A stretch of 63,545 nt of DNA from Mesostigma viride (Eukaryota > Streptophyta > Mesostigmatophyceae > Mesostigmatales > Mesostigmataceae), in assembly GCA_009746045.1 (NCBI GenBank), contig RPFO01000529.1, positions 1 to 63,545 on the forward strand, written 5' to 3'. Positions 37,767 to 47,645 of the stretch are shown in pieces. The notes below the pieces were generated by a model. That model saw only the letters and a list, made by a program, of their open reading frames with translations. It was not told the DNA's origin and did not search any database. A program made the position numbers and the translations under genes. Position 1 is the stretch's first letter, and each line of letters opens with the position of its first letter.

Positions 37767-38954
37767 TCAATGATCAGCAGCCTTGCCCTTGCCCTTGTCC
37801 TGGGATGGACCAGCCTTGTCCTTGCTGCCACCCTGAGCTGGCTTGCTCTGACCTTCCTGCCTCAGGTACGAGGGACACTCATTCCTGAAGTGACCCTTCC
37901 CCTGGCAGAAATAACATTCCACCTGACTGATGTCCCGTGAGGTCCCACTGCTGGGCCCAGCCTTGGGAGGACCACCCACCCTCTTGAAGTCAAACTGGGA
38001 CTGTGGATGTCCCGACTTCGGCGGGGTCCCCCGTCCAGCCCTTCTGTCACGCCCCCTCCTGGACCTTCCTCGACCCCTTGAAGAGGTCTCAGGCCCTCTC
38101 GAGGGCGCTGGGCCCCCGTGGCCCGATCCCCTCATGGACTTAACCGTGGGTTCAGTGGCCTCCTCATCACCCTGACGAGGGCGCTTACCACCCACGTACT
38201 TGCCGCTGAAACACTCATACAACTGGTCCGTCATGGCTGCCCAGCCATGGACCTGTCGCATGTGGATGGTCACATTATCCATGGTGACCGGATCCAGCTG
38301 CAGCGACTTGAGAAAGTCGCCCATGGCCATCCGATCTGCGACGAAGAAGCCCTTGGCCATGGCGTCCTCCCTCAGCTTGACGAAGTCTTCAAAGGCGTGG
38401 ACCACTAGTTGCCCCTTGATGGGCTTGTAGTCCAGGTATTCTTGCTTCAGGTGGGACCCATCTATGGTCCTCTTGTCACTCAGGAACGACCTGAGTCGCG
38501 TCATAAACGCCGTCCAGGTGTCCCCCGCCGCGTGTCGCTCCCGAACAAACTTGAACAGCCGCCTCGCCGACTGCCGTATGTAGGCACTAGACGCCAGGAT
38601 GCGAAGCTTGTCACCGTTGTATATCTCCGTGTACAAGTTCATGTCCTCTAACATCCTCTCAGCATCCCGGGGCTGCCAATTGTCCTTGATGGACTGAAAC
38701 TGGCCTAGCACCGCGTACCCCTCAGCAACAGTTGGTCGCTTAGGCGCCGCTTGATCTGCGGCTGGCGCGTGCTGCCCGCCCTGCGATCCTTGGCTCTGAT
38801 TATCTGGCACCTCAGCCTGGTCTCCCAGCGCCTGGCCGTCCCCGCGTCCATCGCGTCCACCGCGTCCATCGCGTCCATCTCGTCCATCCATCCCAGCGCC
38901 GCGCCGTCCGAAGCCCATAAAGCCCGCTTGTTGGTTGATAGCTCCATCCTCCAT
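37767..38954 (-). CDS. gag: Retrotransposon Gag with CCHC zinc knuckle
   Basis: 395 residues. The capsid-like helical domain includes SIKDNWQPRDAERMLEDM and a UBN2/Retrotran_gag-like region (WTAFMTRLRSFLSDKRTIDG). The knuckle CYFCQGKGHFRNEC (C-x2-C-x4-H-x4-C) lies near residue 345, with Arg/Gly/Ser-rich flanks for RNA binding. A Lys-rich end (KDKGKGKAADH) precedes a TGA at 37769-37767, after which the same frame stays open into pol. Readthrough is therefore the likely mode of Gag-Pol synthesis. Confidence 0.88.
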   Translation of the reverse strand: MEDGAINQQAGFMGFGRRGAGMDGRDGRDGRGGRDGRGDGQALGDQAEVPDNQSQGSQGGQHAPAADQAAPKRPTVAEGYAVLGQFQSIKDNWQPRDAERMLEDMNLYTEIYNGDKLRILASSAYIRQSARRLFKFVRERHAAGDTWTAFMTRLRSFLSDKRTIDGSHLKQEYLDYKPIKGQLVVHAFEDFVKLREDAMAKGFFVADRMAMGDFLKSLQLDPVTMDNVTIHMRQVHGWAAMTDQLYECFSGKYVGGKRPRQGDEEATEPTVKSMRGSGHGGPAPSRGPETSSRGRGRSRRGRDRRAGRGTPPKSGHPQSQFDFKRVGGPPKAGPSSGTSRDISQVECYFCQGKGHFRNECPSYLRQEGQSKPAQGGSKDKAGPSQDKGKGKAADH

Positions 38955-39056
38955 GATGGCCTCTGTTCAGATCTGCTACAGCCAGCCAAGTGGCCAAGCA
39001 GCAATTAAAGCAATATAAGCTACTGAACAAGAAAGGAAAGTGCCAAGTGTTACCAC

Positions 39057-39977
39057 TCAGGCAAGACCACCACGGCTGGCCCCAGGCGCGTCCTGGTTCT
39101 CCTTGTCGCTGTCGTCGTCGCTGTCGCTCACCACAATCAGCTCTGGTACCCTGCTACCTGCTGCGCCGTCGTCGACCCGCTGTCGGCCCGCGATGACTGA
39201 ATCGTCACCGTTGGTAAAGTAGACAGGTGACAACCCGTCGTTGGCACCTCGCGGATTGTACGTTGGCACCTCGTGGTCGCCAAGTGTCTCGTCGCCTAGC
39301 CCAGCGACACCCCCTGCTCCTACCTCAAGGTCACTATCGTACCCAAGAGGTGCAAACTCCTCCCAACGCGTCACACGAACGCGAAGGGGCGGGGGCAGCT
39401 CCTGAAAAGGAACTCTTACTCGCTCTGGAAACCTGCCGACTCTTGTCGCGCGCTGTCCTCCGGCGATGGCTTCCGCTGTCGCCCCGACCTCTGCAAGCCG
39501 CCTGTGATGCTCCGCTCCGCGTCGTTCACGCCTAACTGGCCCCGCTGCAACACCCTCGTCGCCGATGCCGCCTGCGAAAGCACGTGGTACTCCCGCGCCC
39601 GCTACTGTCGGTACAAACTCGTGTCGCCCTGCGCCAGCTGCTTCCGCAACCTCGCCTCGCCTTGCCGCCAACTCCGTCCGCACTCGCTCTGCTACTGCAG
39701 TAATCACCGTCTGGATGCCGACCAACCCGTGAAGCTCCTGCTCAAGGTCGTCGATGCTCCGGTGCTCCGGAATGACGATGGTTTGTACGTGTCGCAGAAT
39801 TCGCTCCCAATCTTCGACCTGGTCGTCGACGAATTGCACGAAGCTGCGATTTACAGGCGGACGATCTGCAAGCAATAAAGATAGATCCCGAACGACACGG
39901 CGTAATTCAGGAGAAATCGAACCCCCAGCAGACTGCCGAAACCGGAAATCCTGCTGCCGTTGTTCCTCCTGCACCAT
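39057..39977 (-). CDS. Additional reading frame upstream of gag in the retrotransposon
   Basis: 306 residues between the 5' LTR and gag, on the element's coding strand and in the same frame as gag. Helical N-terminus (MVQEEQRQQDFRFRQ), a long Ala/Gly/Arg/Val region (VRTELAARRGEVAEAAGAG), and an acidic end (VVSDSDDDSDKENQDA). No domain recognised. Canonical copia elements have no separate protein here. It could be an alternative gag N-terminal domain or a captured gene. The gap to gag (about 100 bases) holds stops in this frame. Confidence 0.5.
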   Translation of the reverse strand: MVQEEQRQQDFRFRQSAGGSISPELRRVVRDLSLLLADRPPVNRSFVQFVDDQVEDWERILRHVQTIVIPEHRSIDDLEQELHGLVGIQTVITAVAERVRTELAARRGEVAEAAGAGRHEFVPTVAGAGVPRAFAGGIGDEGVAAGPVRRERRGAEHHRRLAEVGATAEAIAGGQRATRVGRFPERVRVPFQELPPPLRVRVTRWEEFAPLGYDSDLEVGAGGVAGLGDETLGDHEVPTYNPRGANDGLSPVYFTNGDDSVIAGRQRVDDGAAGSRVPELIVVSDSDDDSDKENQDAPGASRGGLA

Positions 39978-40071
39978 TCACCACCGGACGAGCTCCTCTC
40001 GTCGTCAACGCTGCACACCGCAACCGGCAACGACCCTCCTGGCCGTTCCGCTGAGACTGGTTGTAATTTGA

Positions 40072-40767
40072 GTTAACTTTCTTAGCACACGCAATGTGAA
40101 GGATATGGTTGCAATGCAGCAATGTGTGAATATGGTTGGAAACGGAGCTTTGTTAAATCGGATAATGTTTACAGCGCTCACACACTTGAGGCTTGTACAC
40201 GCGCTTGCCAAGTCAAGGCACAACACGTGAGGCGGGCTCGCAAGAGATGCCCATTTGGCACTGGCCTATTGTTTATATACTTGTGCACTGTGCTTGCTAG
40301 TCCTGAGCAGCCTAGGAGGCCTGCTCAGTAATAACACCCCCGGTACAGTATTCACTACCTGTACAGCGCCCAGTTCCTATACAGTAGGTCTGCCATACAG
40401 GCACAGTGACCACAGAGTACAGTCACCACAGTGATTATTGCATCTGCACCTAGAAGCCCAGGACTAAGCCTGCGGTACCAACAGACCACAGGTTAAGGTT
40501 CCTATTTCCTGCGTACGACGTATTAATCCAATACCATCGTAGGTACAGCACCTAATTCCTGTCAGCCCAGGAATTACTGTCGACCCCATATGTCGTCGGC
40601 AAATATTCACGTCCGACTTAGAAGAACAGCCGGCTCGCGCTCGCGCGCGACCGGGAAGTCGGAACGCCATAACTTTCTTGATACTCGTCGGAATGAACTC
40701 GTTCCGGTGCCGCTGGAATCGCAGAGATATGCCGAATCAGGATCACGCCAATGCGCTTGGCGTTAAC
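40072..40767 (-). repeat. Right LTR (5' LTR of the minus-strand element)
   Basis: Near-identical to 32730-33426. Ends GGCGTTAAC at 40767; the next bases, TCCTTTCACTTTG, are flanking DNA. The flank soon contains CATGCGACTGTAG and an AACGGCCGTT core (40851-40860), both typical of the palindrome-bounded genes further right. Confidence 0.88.
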
Positions 40768-40942
40768 TCCTTTCACTTTGAAATTGGAATAAAATTGACT
40801 TTCGTTTTCTCTCATGCGACTGTAGTGGGTTAAACAACAATTAGTGACCCAACGGCCGTTAGGGATTGGAAACCTCGCCTAACGTTTGCATATTTTCTTT
40901 CCGACAAAACCTCATTTTTTTTTTAAGGATGGACGTCGATGT

Positions 40943-41890
40943 ATGTTATGTGCAGAGGGGACAAGTTTGACGTCGGGGCCGATAATGGAAGGGGATATCT
41001 CACTGCCGTGGGAAATTTGGACCGAAGTCGCAGCTTTTATGGAGGCGCCCGACGTAGCCCGCTTTGAAGCAGTTTGTAGAGGGGCTAGGGAAGCGGTGTC
41101 GGGGAGGTATGAACCCCAATTCAGCTTTAAGTTAATTTCTGGGTTCGTGGACGCATTCGGGGATGGTCCTCGTACATTGATAACTGAGTCTCTTTTCCGA
41201 GAATTGTATGGCGGGCAAGTAAAGTGTGCAAGCGCTGATATCACCCCCTACACACTCGTCACAAGGGGAATGTATTTTAAGGTATATTGTGAAGAAGTTG
41301 AGGAGGTGTTAGGACGCCAGCCAGCACCAGAGGGACATGCACGAGCAAGGACGATGGGAGGGTTGTTCAGGTCCGAGCGTGCTGAGAGGAGACGTGTGTT
41401 GGAGAGGTATTGGAGGGGGTGGACAGCTCGCTTACGCCAATTGGGAAAGGAAATGGATGACTTGTACGATAATTATGAACTATGGGGGTTAAGGAGCATT
41501 TTCTGGTTCTGCGATACTCCTTATGACCCGGATGAGGACATTTTTTTTCCTCCGGGGAGGAGAGCGCGTAGGGAGGCAGAATGGGTGAAGCTTTTGGAGG
41601 GGCTGCCTCTGGAGGGGGGAGGAATGGCATGTGCAGTTCTGATCATGGGATTTGATGAGAACGCAGACATGAAGGCCTTATTAGAGAGGAGGTGTAGGGA
41701 GGAGGATATGGCAAGCGTTTTGGTGGAGTTAGCTATGCAGGTCCTCAGCGGAACAATCTTCACACCGGATTATCTCAAGTTTTTTGGGGGGAAGAAGGCA
41801 CGCTTGCTGTATTTGGCCGAGAGTAGTATGTACAAGTGGAAAGGGGACATGATGTTGTGTTTGGATGAGGATTCTGAAGAGGTTGAATGA
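40943..41890 (+). CDS. F-box-like protein
   Basis: About 315 residues. ISLPWEIWTEVAAFMEAPDVARF followed by EAVCRGAREAVSGRYEPQF is an F-box with the LPxEI and VCRxxR positions filled. The remainder, partly charged helices (ERRRVLERYWRGWTARLRQLGKEM), lacks a known substrate-binding repeat. Start is at 40943 or the next Met at 40985, which lies just before the F-box. AATAAA-like signals (41910-41916) follow the stop. AT-rich and unlike the viral block in codon use; it lies directly beside the retrotransposon. Confidence 0.65.
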   Translation: MLCAEGTSLTSGPIMEGDISLPWEIWTEVAAFMEAPDVARFEAVCRGAREAVSGRYEPQFSFKLISGFVDAFGDGPRTLITESLFRELYGGQVKCASADITPYTLVTRGMYFKVYCEEVEEVLGRQPAPEGHARARTMGGLFRSERAERRRVLERYWRGWTARLRQLGKEMDDLYDNYELWGLRSIFWFCDTPYDPDEDIFFPPGRRARREAEWVKLLEGLPLEGGGMACAVLIMGFDENADMKALLERRCREEDMASVLVELAMQVLSGTIFTPDYLKFFGGKKARLLYLAESSMYKWKGDMMLCLDEDSEEVE

Positions 41891-42780
41891 TGAAACATAA
41901 ATTTCATTAATAAATTTTGAATTCTAATATTGAATGAAATTCGCCAATTTTTGCTGATGGGTAAGGCTGATGGCTAAAGCTGGATTTGATGATTTAATTA
42001 TCTCTAATTCTGTCAACTGTCACATTTATATAAATTTGACATGAATTCGGCATTTTTTGGATTCCAACGGCCGTTGGACCTCAAAAAACATTTCTAGTGT
42101 GGTTAAAAAGTTGTGGGTATTTTGTTAAATGGAGTGACCAATGGTTGTGATTTATTTGATGCCAACGGCCGTTGGACCTTGACAAACATTGCTAGTGTAG
42201 CGCAACAGTGGTGGATAATTTGTTTAATGGAGGGGCCGTCGCATCTGCTTGTTATTTTTTTAGGCTGAACAGTCACTGAAAATGTCGACATTATTGCTCC
42301 ACACCAGGTAGGCCAGCCATCATGTTCCGCACACAAATCTGGCTCGACTCCGATCCCTGGCAGTGCTCTTCGCTTCGAACAGGTCCGGAACGAGTTTCTT
42401 GTGGGGTTGGAGCAATAAATAGTATTTTACCGGGAAGAGGCGTAATGCCAACGGGCGTTGGACCTGAACAATTGTGTGGTTAAATCAAGTGACAGAATAT
42501 GAATGTGATTTATTTTACATTTAAAAACATATGTTATTTGGGAGGACAAGAAAGTTGGTTTTTGAGGTGTGTGTATCTTACGGTCGTTGATGGAGGAAAC
42601 CTCTAACAATCCTGATGCTCTCGTGATCGTGTTTTGTTTATGTGATATCTGTCAAGGCATCAAGAAGGAGAGGAGTCGCCCGTTGCTGAGAAGCTGAGGA
42701 CAACTGTACTGGAAAGGTATGTGGACAAGGACAACTGTGGGTGTGGGGGGAATAGCTTGGTGGACACCATTTCTGACTGG
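41891..42780. other. AT-rich intergenic DNA with scattered palindromes
   Basis: No credible gene. Contains AACGGCCGTT cores near 42065 and 42163 and a variant AACGGGCGTT near 42450, each followed by GGACCT. AATAAA-type signals and several short open frames without motifs are present. The two first palindromes sit in near-copies of one ~100-bp unit (GGACCTxxxCAAACATTxCTAGTGT). Confidence 0.6.
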
Positions 42781-44715
42781 TCCGTAAGGCCTCTACCCGA
42801 AGGGGGTTGTGAGCCAACGGCCGTTGGAATTGGAAAAACATTATCATGTGCTTTTTATTCGTTTGATAGGGTGGCAAGCAGCCAGGATGTGTCTTTCATG
42901 CAGCTTAGTGGTGGCTATTTACCATTTTTCTCCTAGAAAGGCCTCCAAAAAAACTAGCTGAGTATAAAGATGGGGCTTGACTGGTTCGTAAGGCATCCAC
43001 CCTTCCCACAGGGGGGTTGTGAGCAAACGGCCGTTGGAATTGGAAAAACATTATCATGTGCATTTCATTCGTTTCATTGGGTGGCAATAAGGCAGGATGC
43101 GTCTTTCATGCAGCTTAGTGATGGCTATCACCATGTGCCTTCCTAGAAAGGCCTCCAAAAAAACTAGCTGAGCATAAAGATGTGGTTGACTGGTTCGTAA
43201 GGCCTCCACCCTTCCCATAGGGGGGTTGTGAGCCAACGGCCGTTAGACTTAAAAAACATTATCATGTGCATTTCATTCGTTTGATTGGGTGGCAATAAGG
43301 CAGGATGTGTCTTTTATGCAGCTTAGTGGTGGCTATTACCATTTTTCTTCCAAGAAAGGCCTCCAAAAAATCTAGCTGAGCATAAAGATGGGCTTGACTG
43401 GTTCGTAAGGCATCCACCCTTCCCAGAGGGGGGTTGTGAGCCAACGGCCGTTGGACTTGAAAAACATTATCATGTGCATTTCATTCCTTTGAGTGGGTTG
43501 GCAATCAGCCAGGATGTATCTTTCATTCAGCTTAGTGGTGGCTATTACCATTTTTCTTCCAAGAAAGGCCTCCAAAAATCTAGCTGAGCATAAAGATGTG
43601 GTTGAATGGTTCGTAAGGCATCCACCCTTCCCAGAGGGGGGTTGTGAGCCAACGGCCGTTGGACTTGAAAAACATTATCATGTGCATTTCATTCCTTTGA
43701 GTGGGTTGGCAATCAGCCAGGATGTATCTTTCATTCAGCTTAGTGGTGGCTATTACCATTTTTCTTCCAAGAAAGGCCTCCAAAAATCTAGCTGAGCATA
43801 AAGATGTGGTTGAATGGTTCGTAAGGCATCCACCCTTCCCACAGGGGGGTTGTGAGCCAACGGCCGTTGGAATTCGAAAAACATTAATGTGCATTTCATT
43901 CGTTTCATTTGGTGGCAATAAGGCAGGATGTGTCTTTCATGCAGCTTAGTGATTGTTATTACCATGTGCCTTCAAAGAAAGGCCTCCAAAAATCTAGCTG
44001 AGCATAAAGATGTGGTTGATGGTTCGTAAGGCATCCACCCTTCCCACAGGGGGGTTGTGAGCCAACGGCCGTTGGAATTGAAAAACATTATCATGTGCAT
44101 TTCATTCGTTTAATTGGTGGCAATAAGGCAGGATGTGTCTTTTATGCAGCTTAGTGTGGCTATTACCATTTTTCTCCTAGAAAGGCCTCCAAAAATCTAG
44201 CTGAGCATAAAGATGGGGCTTGACTGGTTCGTAAGGCATCCACCCTTCCCACAGGGGGGTTGTGAGCCAACGGCCGTTGGAATTGAAAAACATTATCATG
44301 TGCATTTCATTCGTTTCATTTGGTGGCAGTAAGGCAGGATGTGTCTTTTATGCAGCTTAGTGATGGCTATTACCATTGCCTTCCAAGAAAGGCCTCCAAA
44401 AATCTAGCTGAGCATAAAGATGGGTTGACTGGTTCGTAAGGCATCCACCCTTCCCACAGGGGGGTTGTGAGCCAACGGCCGTTGGATTGAAAAACATTAC
44501 CATGTGCATTTCATTCCTTTCATTTGGTGGCAGTAAGGCAGGATGTGTCTTTCATGCAGCTTAGTGATGGTTATTACCATGTGCCTTCCAAGAAAGGCCT
44601 CCAAAAATCTAGCTGAGCATAAAGATGTGGTTGAATGGTTCGTAAGGCATCCACCCTTCCCACAGGGGGGTTGTGAGCCAACGGCCGTTAGACTTGAAAA
44701 ACATTACTTACGTAT
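42781..44715. repeat. Ten-copy ~206-bp tandem satellite with central palindrome
   Basis: The unit contains GGTTCGTAAGGCATCCACCC, GGGGGGTTGTGAGCCAACGG with CCGTTGGA, CATTATCATGTGCATTTCAT, CAGGATGTGTCTTTCATGCA, and AAGAAAGGCCTCCAAAAA with TCTAGCTGAGCATAAAGATG. Palindrome cores fall near 42820, 43027, 43236, 43443, 43651, 43859, 44064, 44270, 44476 and 44682. Copies differ by a few substitutions and small gaps. Two adjacent copies (about 43443-43860) are nearly identical. Short open frames inside are repeat-born, not genes. Confidence 0.9.
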
Positions 44716-44745
44716 TACGCACGTGCCAATTGGCGCAGGGGAGGG

Positions 44746-45637
44746 ATGGCGGAGACGGGCGAGCTGGAATCTTCGACCCGCGCTGCGATTGCCTGCGTGG
44801 CAGCAAACGTACTTAACCGGGCTCGCGAGATCCACGGATGGGTACGGCAGCACGAGAAGCGCCTGGGTCGCCAGTTTGCGGTTTTGGTCGTGTATGACTC
44901 GTTCGCCTCAGTAGGACGACAGATTAATCTCCAGTTGCTGGACATGTACTTCGCCTTGGCTGGCGGATTCTACAAGCCCACGCCGGCGGATCGGGTTCCA
45001 CTCAATCGAGACGTCGAGTTTCGACTTCTGGTGTCGTATGTCGGAAAGGTTGGGTGGGACCAGTGGGAGAAAGACCAGTGGGGGAAATTTCCAGACGCGA
45101 GTGAGGCGCAGCCGAGATTGACCGTATCGGCGAGAGTAGAGGGGGGGGGTTTGAAGGTTTCCATTTTACATTCGGGAATTCCGAGTACGTGAAATTGACG
45201 TTTTCACGGATGATCGTTCTCCCGGGGGTGGGAGGGCCGATGCTCGGCTCGCTTCCAAAGTGTTGCTCGAATCAGGCGTGCTCTGTGATGGAGGGTGTCC
45301 ACCGCAAGTGCGGGGGTTGTCGAGACGTCCGGTATTGTGCTGCCGAATGCCAGCGTGCGGACTGGGAGGAACACAAGAAGTGGTGTACCAAGTATCGTGA
45401 GGCGAGAAAGTCTCTCAGCACTATGCACGGCGACGTTACAGACAGCTGGTCTGGTGTCAATTTGGCCGGACTTGTAATTCGGATGGGGGGTGAAGTGCAT
45501 TTCAAGTTCAAAGGTGAAATGTTCAAGGTTTTTTGATGGGACTGAATCGTACCCAAGGGCGATTTGTGAGGCGATGTCCGCGCTGGGGGAACAGTACCCC
45601 TGTTCGACTGCGTGAGGGGAATGGATTCTGCGACTGA
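44746..45637 (+). CDS. MYND zinc-finger protein, frame broken
   Basis: The first frame (MAETGELESSTRAAIACVAA) reaches a G9 run at 45141-45149. One missing base leads to the frame with the MYND finger: CSNQACSV, CGGCRDVRYCAAECQ and DWEEHKKWC, the full C-x2-C...C-x2-C...C-x3-C...H-x3-C set, a protein-interaction module. That frame stops at 45536. Downstream DNA (AICEAMSALGEQYP in another frame, ending near 45637) still matches the C-terminus of the next gene (AVREVMSALGQEY). The original gene was therefore longer and shares its 3' end with its neighbour. The T6 break near 45531 has the opposite sign to most others. Confidence 0.6.
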
Positions 45638-45920
45638 AGGCATTTTGGGTGTGATTTTCTTGCGCCAACGGCCGTTGGAACTTGCAAATTAGCGTTTGAT
45701 TTTCTTCGCACCCGGAAGTAGGGTGTGGTTTGCCACGTGGCACCATGGATGTAATTAATAAATGCATAATAAAACATTTTTCGTGCGCCAACGGCCGTTG
45801 GAGACTGAAAACTAGTGTGTGCTTTGTGCGCGTAATAAATCTTAAAATTCTTGTTGTTTTTTCAAGCCAACGGCCGTTGACGGTGAGAAATGTATATCAA
45901 ACGGTGTCGGTGGGTTGCAG
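45638..45920. repeat. Intergenic cassette with three palindromes, copy 1
   Basis: Order: GGGTGTGATTTTCTTGCGCC-palindrome-GG, CCACGTGGCACCATGGATGT, AATAAATGCATAATAAAA (polyadenylation-like), second palindrome, GTAATAAAT, third palindrome CCAACGGCCGTTGACGGTGA, AATGTATATCAAACGGTGT, then TTGCAG directly before the next ATG. The same order recurs at 46539-46793. Confidence 0.85.
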
Positions 45921-46538
45921 ATGACGTTCTACAGGACGGAGGGGGGCGAGTGGATCAACTTGGAAGACAGGCTTCTGGGAGTGGTTAAGAGCGCGCTCAG
46001 GCTTCTGCCGGACATTAAGCTGGATTTTAAGCCCAAGGAGGGTGAAAGGTCTCTTTTGAGACCGGATGTCGCGAAGGCCGCGGCTCTTGTTTTCAATATC
46101 GAGGGTCGGGGACTCCCAAAGCCGACCGTAGAGCCATTTGAGGAGGTGCTTGTGAGGTGTGGTGCTATAAGGCCCTATGATCCATCAATACCCAGCCCAA
46201 TTTGTTTTCAGTCGATCGATGCTGATGGTAATGAAAGTTGGATACCGATGACGCGGCCATATGATAGGGGAGAAGGGTTTAAGGGTTTAGGGGAGGTGGG
46301 ACGGTTCGAATGGGTCATCTTGAAGGACGGCAAGTACTTCAAGCATCACACTGACCTGATCATCGACCGGCTGTTCGTGTCTGCTGGAGATTGCATGTTC
46401 TGGTTGAGGGAATACGTGCATGAGTGGGGACCCGACGGTGTTGACGAGTTTGAGAAAGCGGTTCGTGAGGTGATGTCCGCGTTGGGGCAGGAGTACAAGT
46501 TCGAGTGCGTGACTGACGCGAATCGATTATGCGACTGA
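45921..46538 (+). CDS. Hypothetical protein of the palindrome-cassette family
   Basis: 205 residues, no transmembrane segment, no enzymatic motif. FYRTEGGEWINLEDRLLGVV and GRFEWVILKDGKYFKHHTDL are the most ordered parts. The C-terminus EVMSALGQEYKFE through LCD matches the degenerate 3' end of the preceding MYND gene, and the final CD-stop recurs in the next gene. The ATG at 45921 directly follows TTGCAG, like its neighbours. Eukaryote-type AATAAA downstream. No function assigned. Confidence 0.6.
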   Translation: MTFYRTEGGEWINLEDRLLGVVKSALRLLPDIKLDFKPKEGERSLLRPDVAKAAALVFNIEGRGLPKPTVEPFEEVLVRCGAIRPYDPSIPSPICFQSIDADGNESWIPMTRPYDRGEGFKGLGEVGRFEWVILKDGKYFKHHTDLIIDRLFVSAGDCMFWLREYVHEWGPDGVDEFEKAVREVMSALGQEYKFECVTDANRLCD

Positions 46539-46793
46539 AGTGTTGGGTGTGATTTTCTTTGCGCCAACGGCCGTTGGCAGCTGGAAAGTTGGGTGTGATT
46601 CGCCACGTGGCACTATGGATGTAATCAATAAATGCATAATAAAAATTTTTTTCGTGCATTTTTCGTGCGCCAACGGCCGTTGGAGGCTGGAAAATGGTGT
46701 GATTTTCGTGCGAGTAATAAATCATTCTTGTTGTTTCAAGCCAACGGCCGTTGACGGTGAGAAATGTGTATCAAACGGTGTTGGTGGTCGCAG
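46539..46793. repeat. Intergenic cassette with three palindromes, copy 2
   Basis: Near-copy of 45638-45920: TTGGGTGTGATTTTCTTTGC, palindrome, GCCACGTGGCACTATGGATG, AATAAATGCATAATAAAA, palindrome, GTAATAAAT, third palindrome with TTGACGGTGAGAAATGTGTA, then TCGCAG before the ATG at 46794. The duplication of gene end plus spacer shows that these genes arose as units. Confidence 0.85.
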
Positions 46794-47574
46794 ATGGCGG
46801 TCAAATGCACGGTTGCGTGGTGCCAGGAAGCGAGAGCAGGAGGGGATGACTTGTGCGTGCGTCATGTCAGCGTGCGAACGGGAATGGCAGGGAGGGTGAA
46901 GGATTTGTTTGCAAAAAAGGGGGGTGTATCGCCCGGGATTGCCAGCTTCCATTCGGGACGGATTGCATGCCTTTTTGTGATGGACACGCCAAGTTGTCAG
47001 GGGAGATGCAAGAGGTGATCAAAGGAGGCTTGTTGTTTGTGCATGGCGAGTCCAGTGCTGGTGAAGGACCTCTTGTCCTGAGTTTTGAGGTGGACGGTGC
47101 TGGAAGTCTGGAAAGAATGGCGGTCGGTCGCGGGAATGGATGTTGAATCACCCTGACTTTGACTCGTATGCCTACTGCCAAGGTTTCGGGGACGCCGTTT
47201 TTACATGGATGCTGTGCTCGGAGGATGACGTGCATGCGATTGTTTCGCATGACGACTTGGATATCGCAGGCGCCATGGGCGCAGACCTGTTGTTGTATTT
47301 CATGATTGGATGGGGTTGCGGATTTTTGGAAGGTGATTGGTGGGTCCCGCACCTCGCAAGGCTTACTTTTGCGGTCGGCGAATTGCCTGTACCTGTTGAA
47401 GTCTCAAAAACTCGTGTGGAGATGGCTGCCGTTCTGGCATCGGGGGTTAAGCGCCAAGCCCGATTTGCCATGACCGTTGTTGCTGATGCTGAGGGGGAGG
47501 AAATTGAAAAGGTCGTGGAAAGGGTCGTCCTGGCCTCTGCTTTGGTGGAGAGAGCAAGGAATGCATGCGACTAG
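46794..47574 (+). CDS. Cys/His zinc-binding protein, two frame breaks
   Basis: The first segment has CTVAWCQEARAGGDDLCVRH (C-x4-C-x10-C-x2-H). One missing base in the A6G6 tract at 46911-46924 leads to CIARDCQLPFGTDCMPFCDG and then H, a second similar module. A further missing base near 47120-47140 leads to a frame with DFDSYAYCQGFGDAVFTWML, continuing to the stop at 47574 (NACD). The paired modules resemble those in the gene at 48984. Zinc binding is inferred. No catalytic motif. A cassette-family member, starting right after CAG. Confidence 0.55.
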
Positions 47575-47645
47575 GTGTTTTTGGTCGCCAACGGCCGTTG
47601 GACTTGCAAAATGTCCTGTGAGCTGAGTCCGTTTCTTAACTTGCC

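Larger units (their letters stand above)
32730..40767 (-). mobile_element. Copia-like LTR retrotransposon, ~8.0 kb
   Basis: Direct repeats of about 697 bp (32730-33426 and 40072-40767) bound a minus-strand internal region with an extra reading frame, gag and pol. The LTRs differ at roughly eight to ten sites by eye, implying a fairly recent insertion. Each LTR begins and ends with GTTAAC rather than TG...CA. A purine-rich tract lies just inside the left LTR (33427-33445), as required for plus-strand priming. The internal boundaries fit a complete element. No direct target-site duplication is evident: the flank is CTACA on the left and TCCTT on the right. Confidence 0.88.

Noticed and set aside
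32730-40767. Gypsy-type classification of the LTR element
   Set aside because: Integrase lies before reverse transcriptase and RNase H is C-terminal, as in copia; only the protease position is unusual.
42781-44715. Short open frames starting MGWQSARMYLSFSLVV and similar
   Set aside because: They repeat with the satellite unit and break in other copies, so they are by-products of the repeat.
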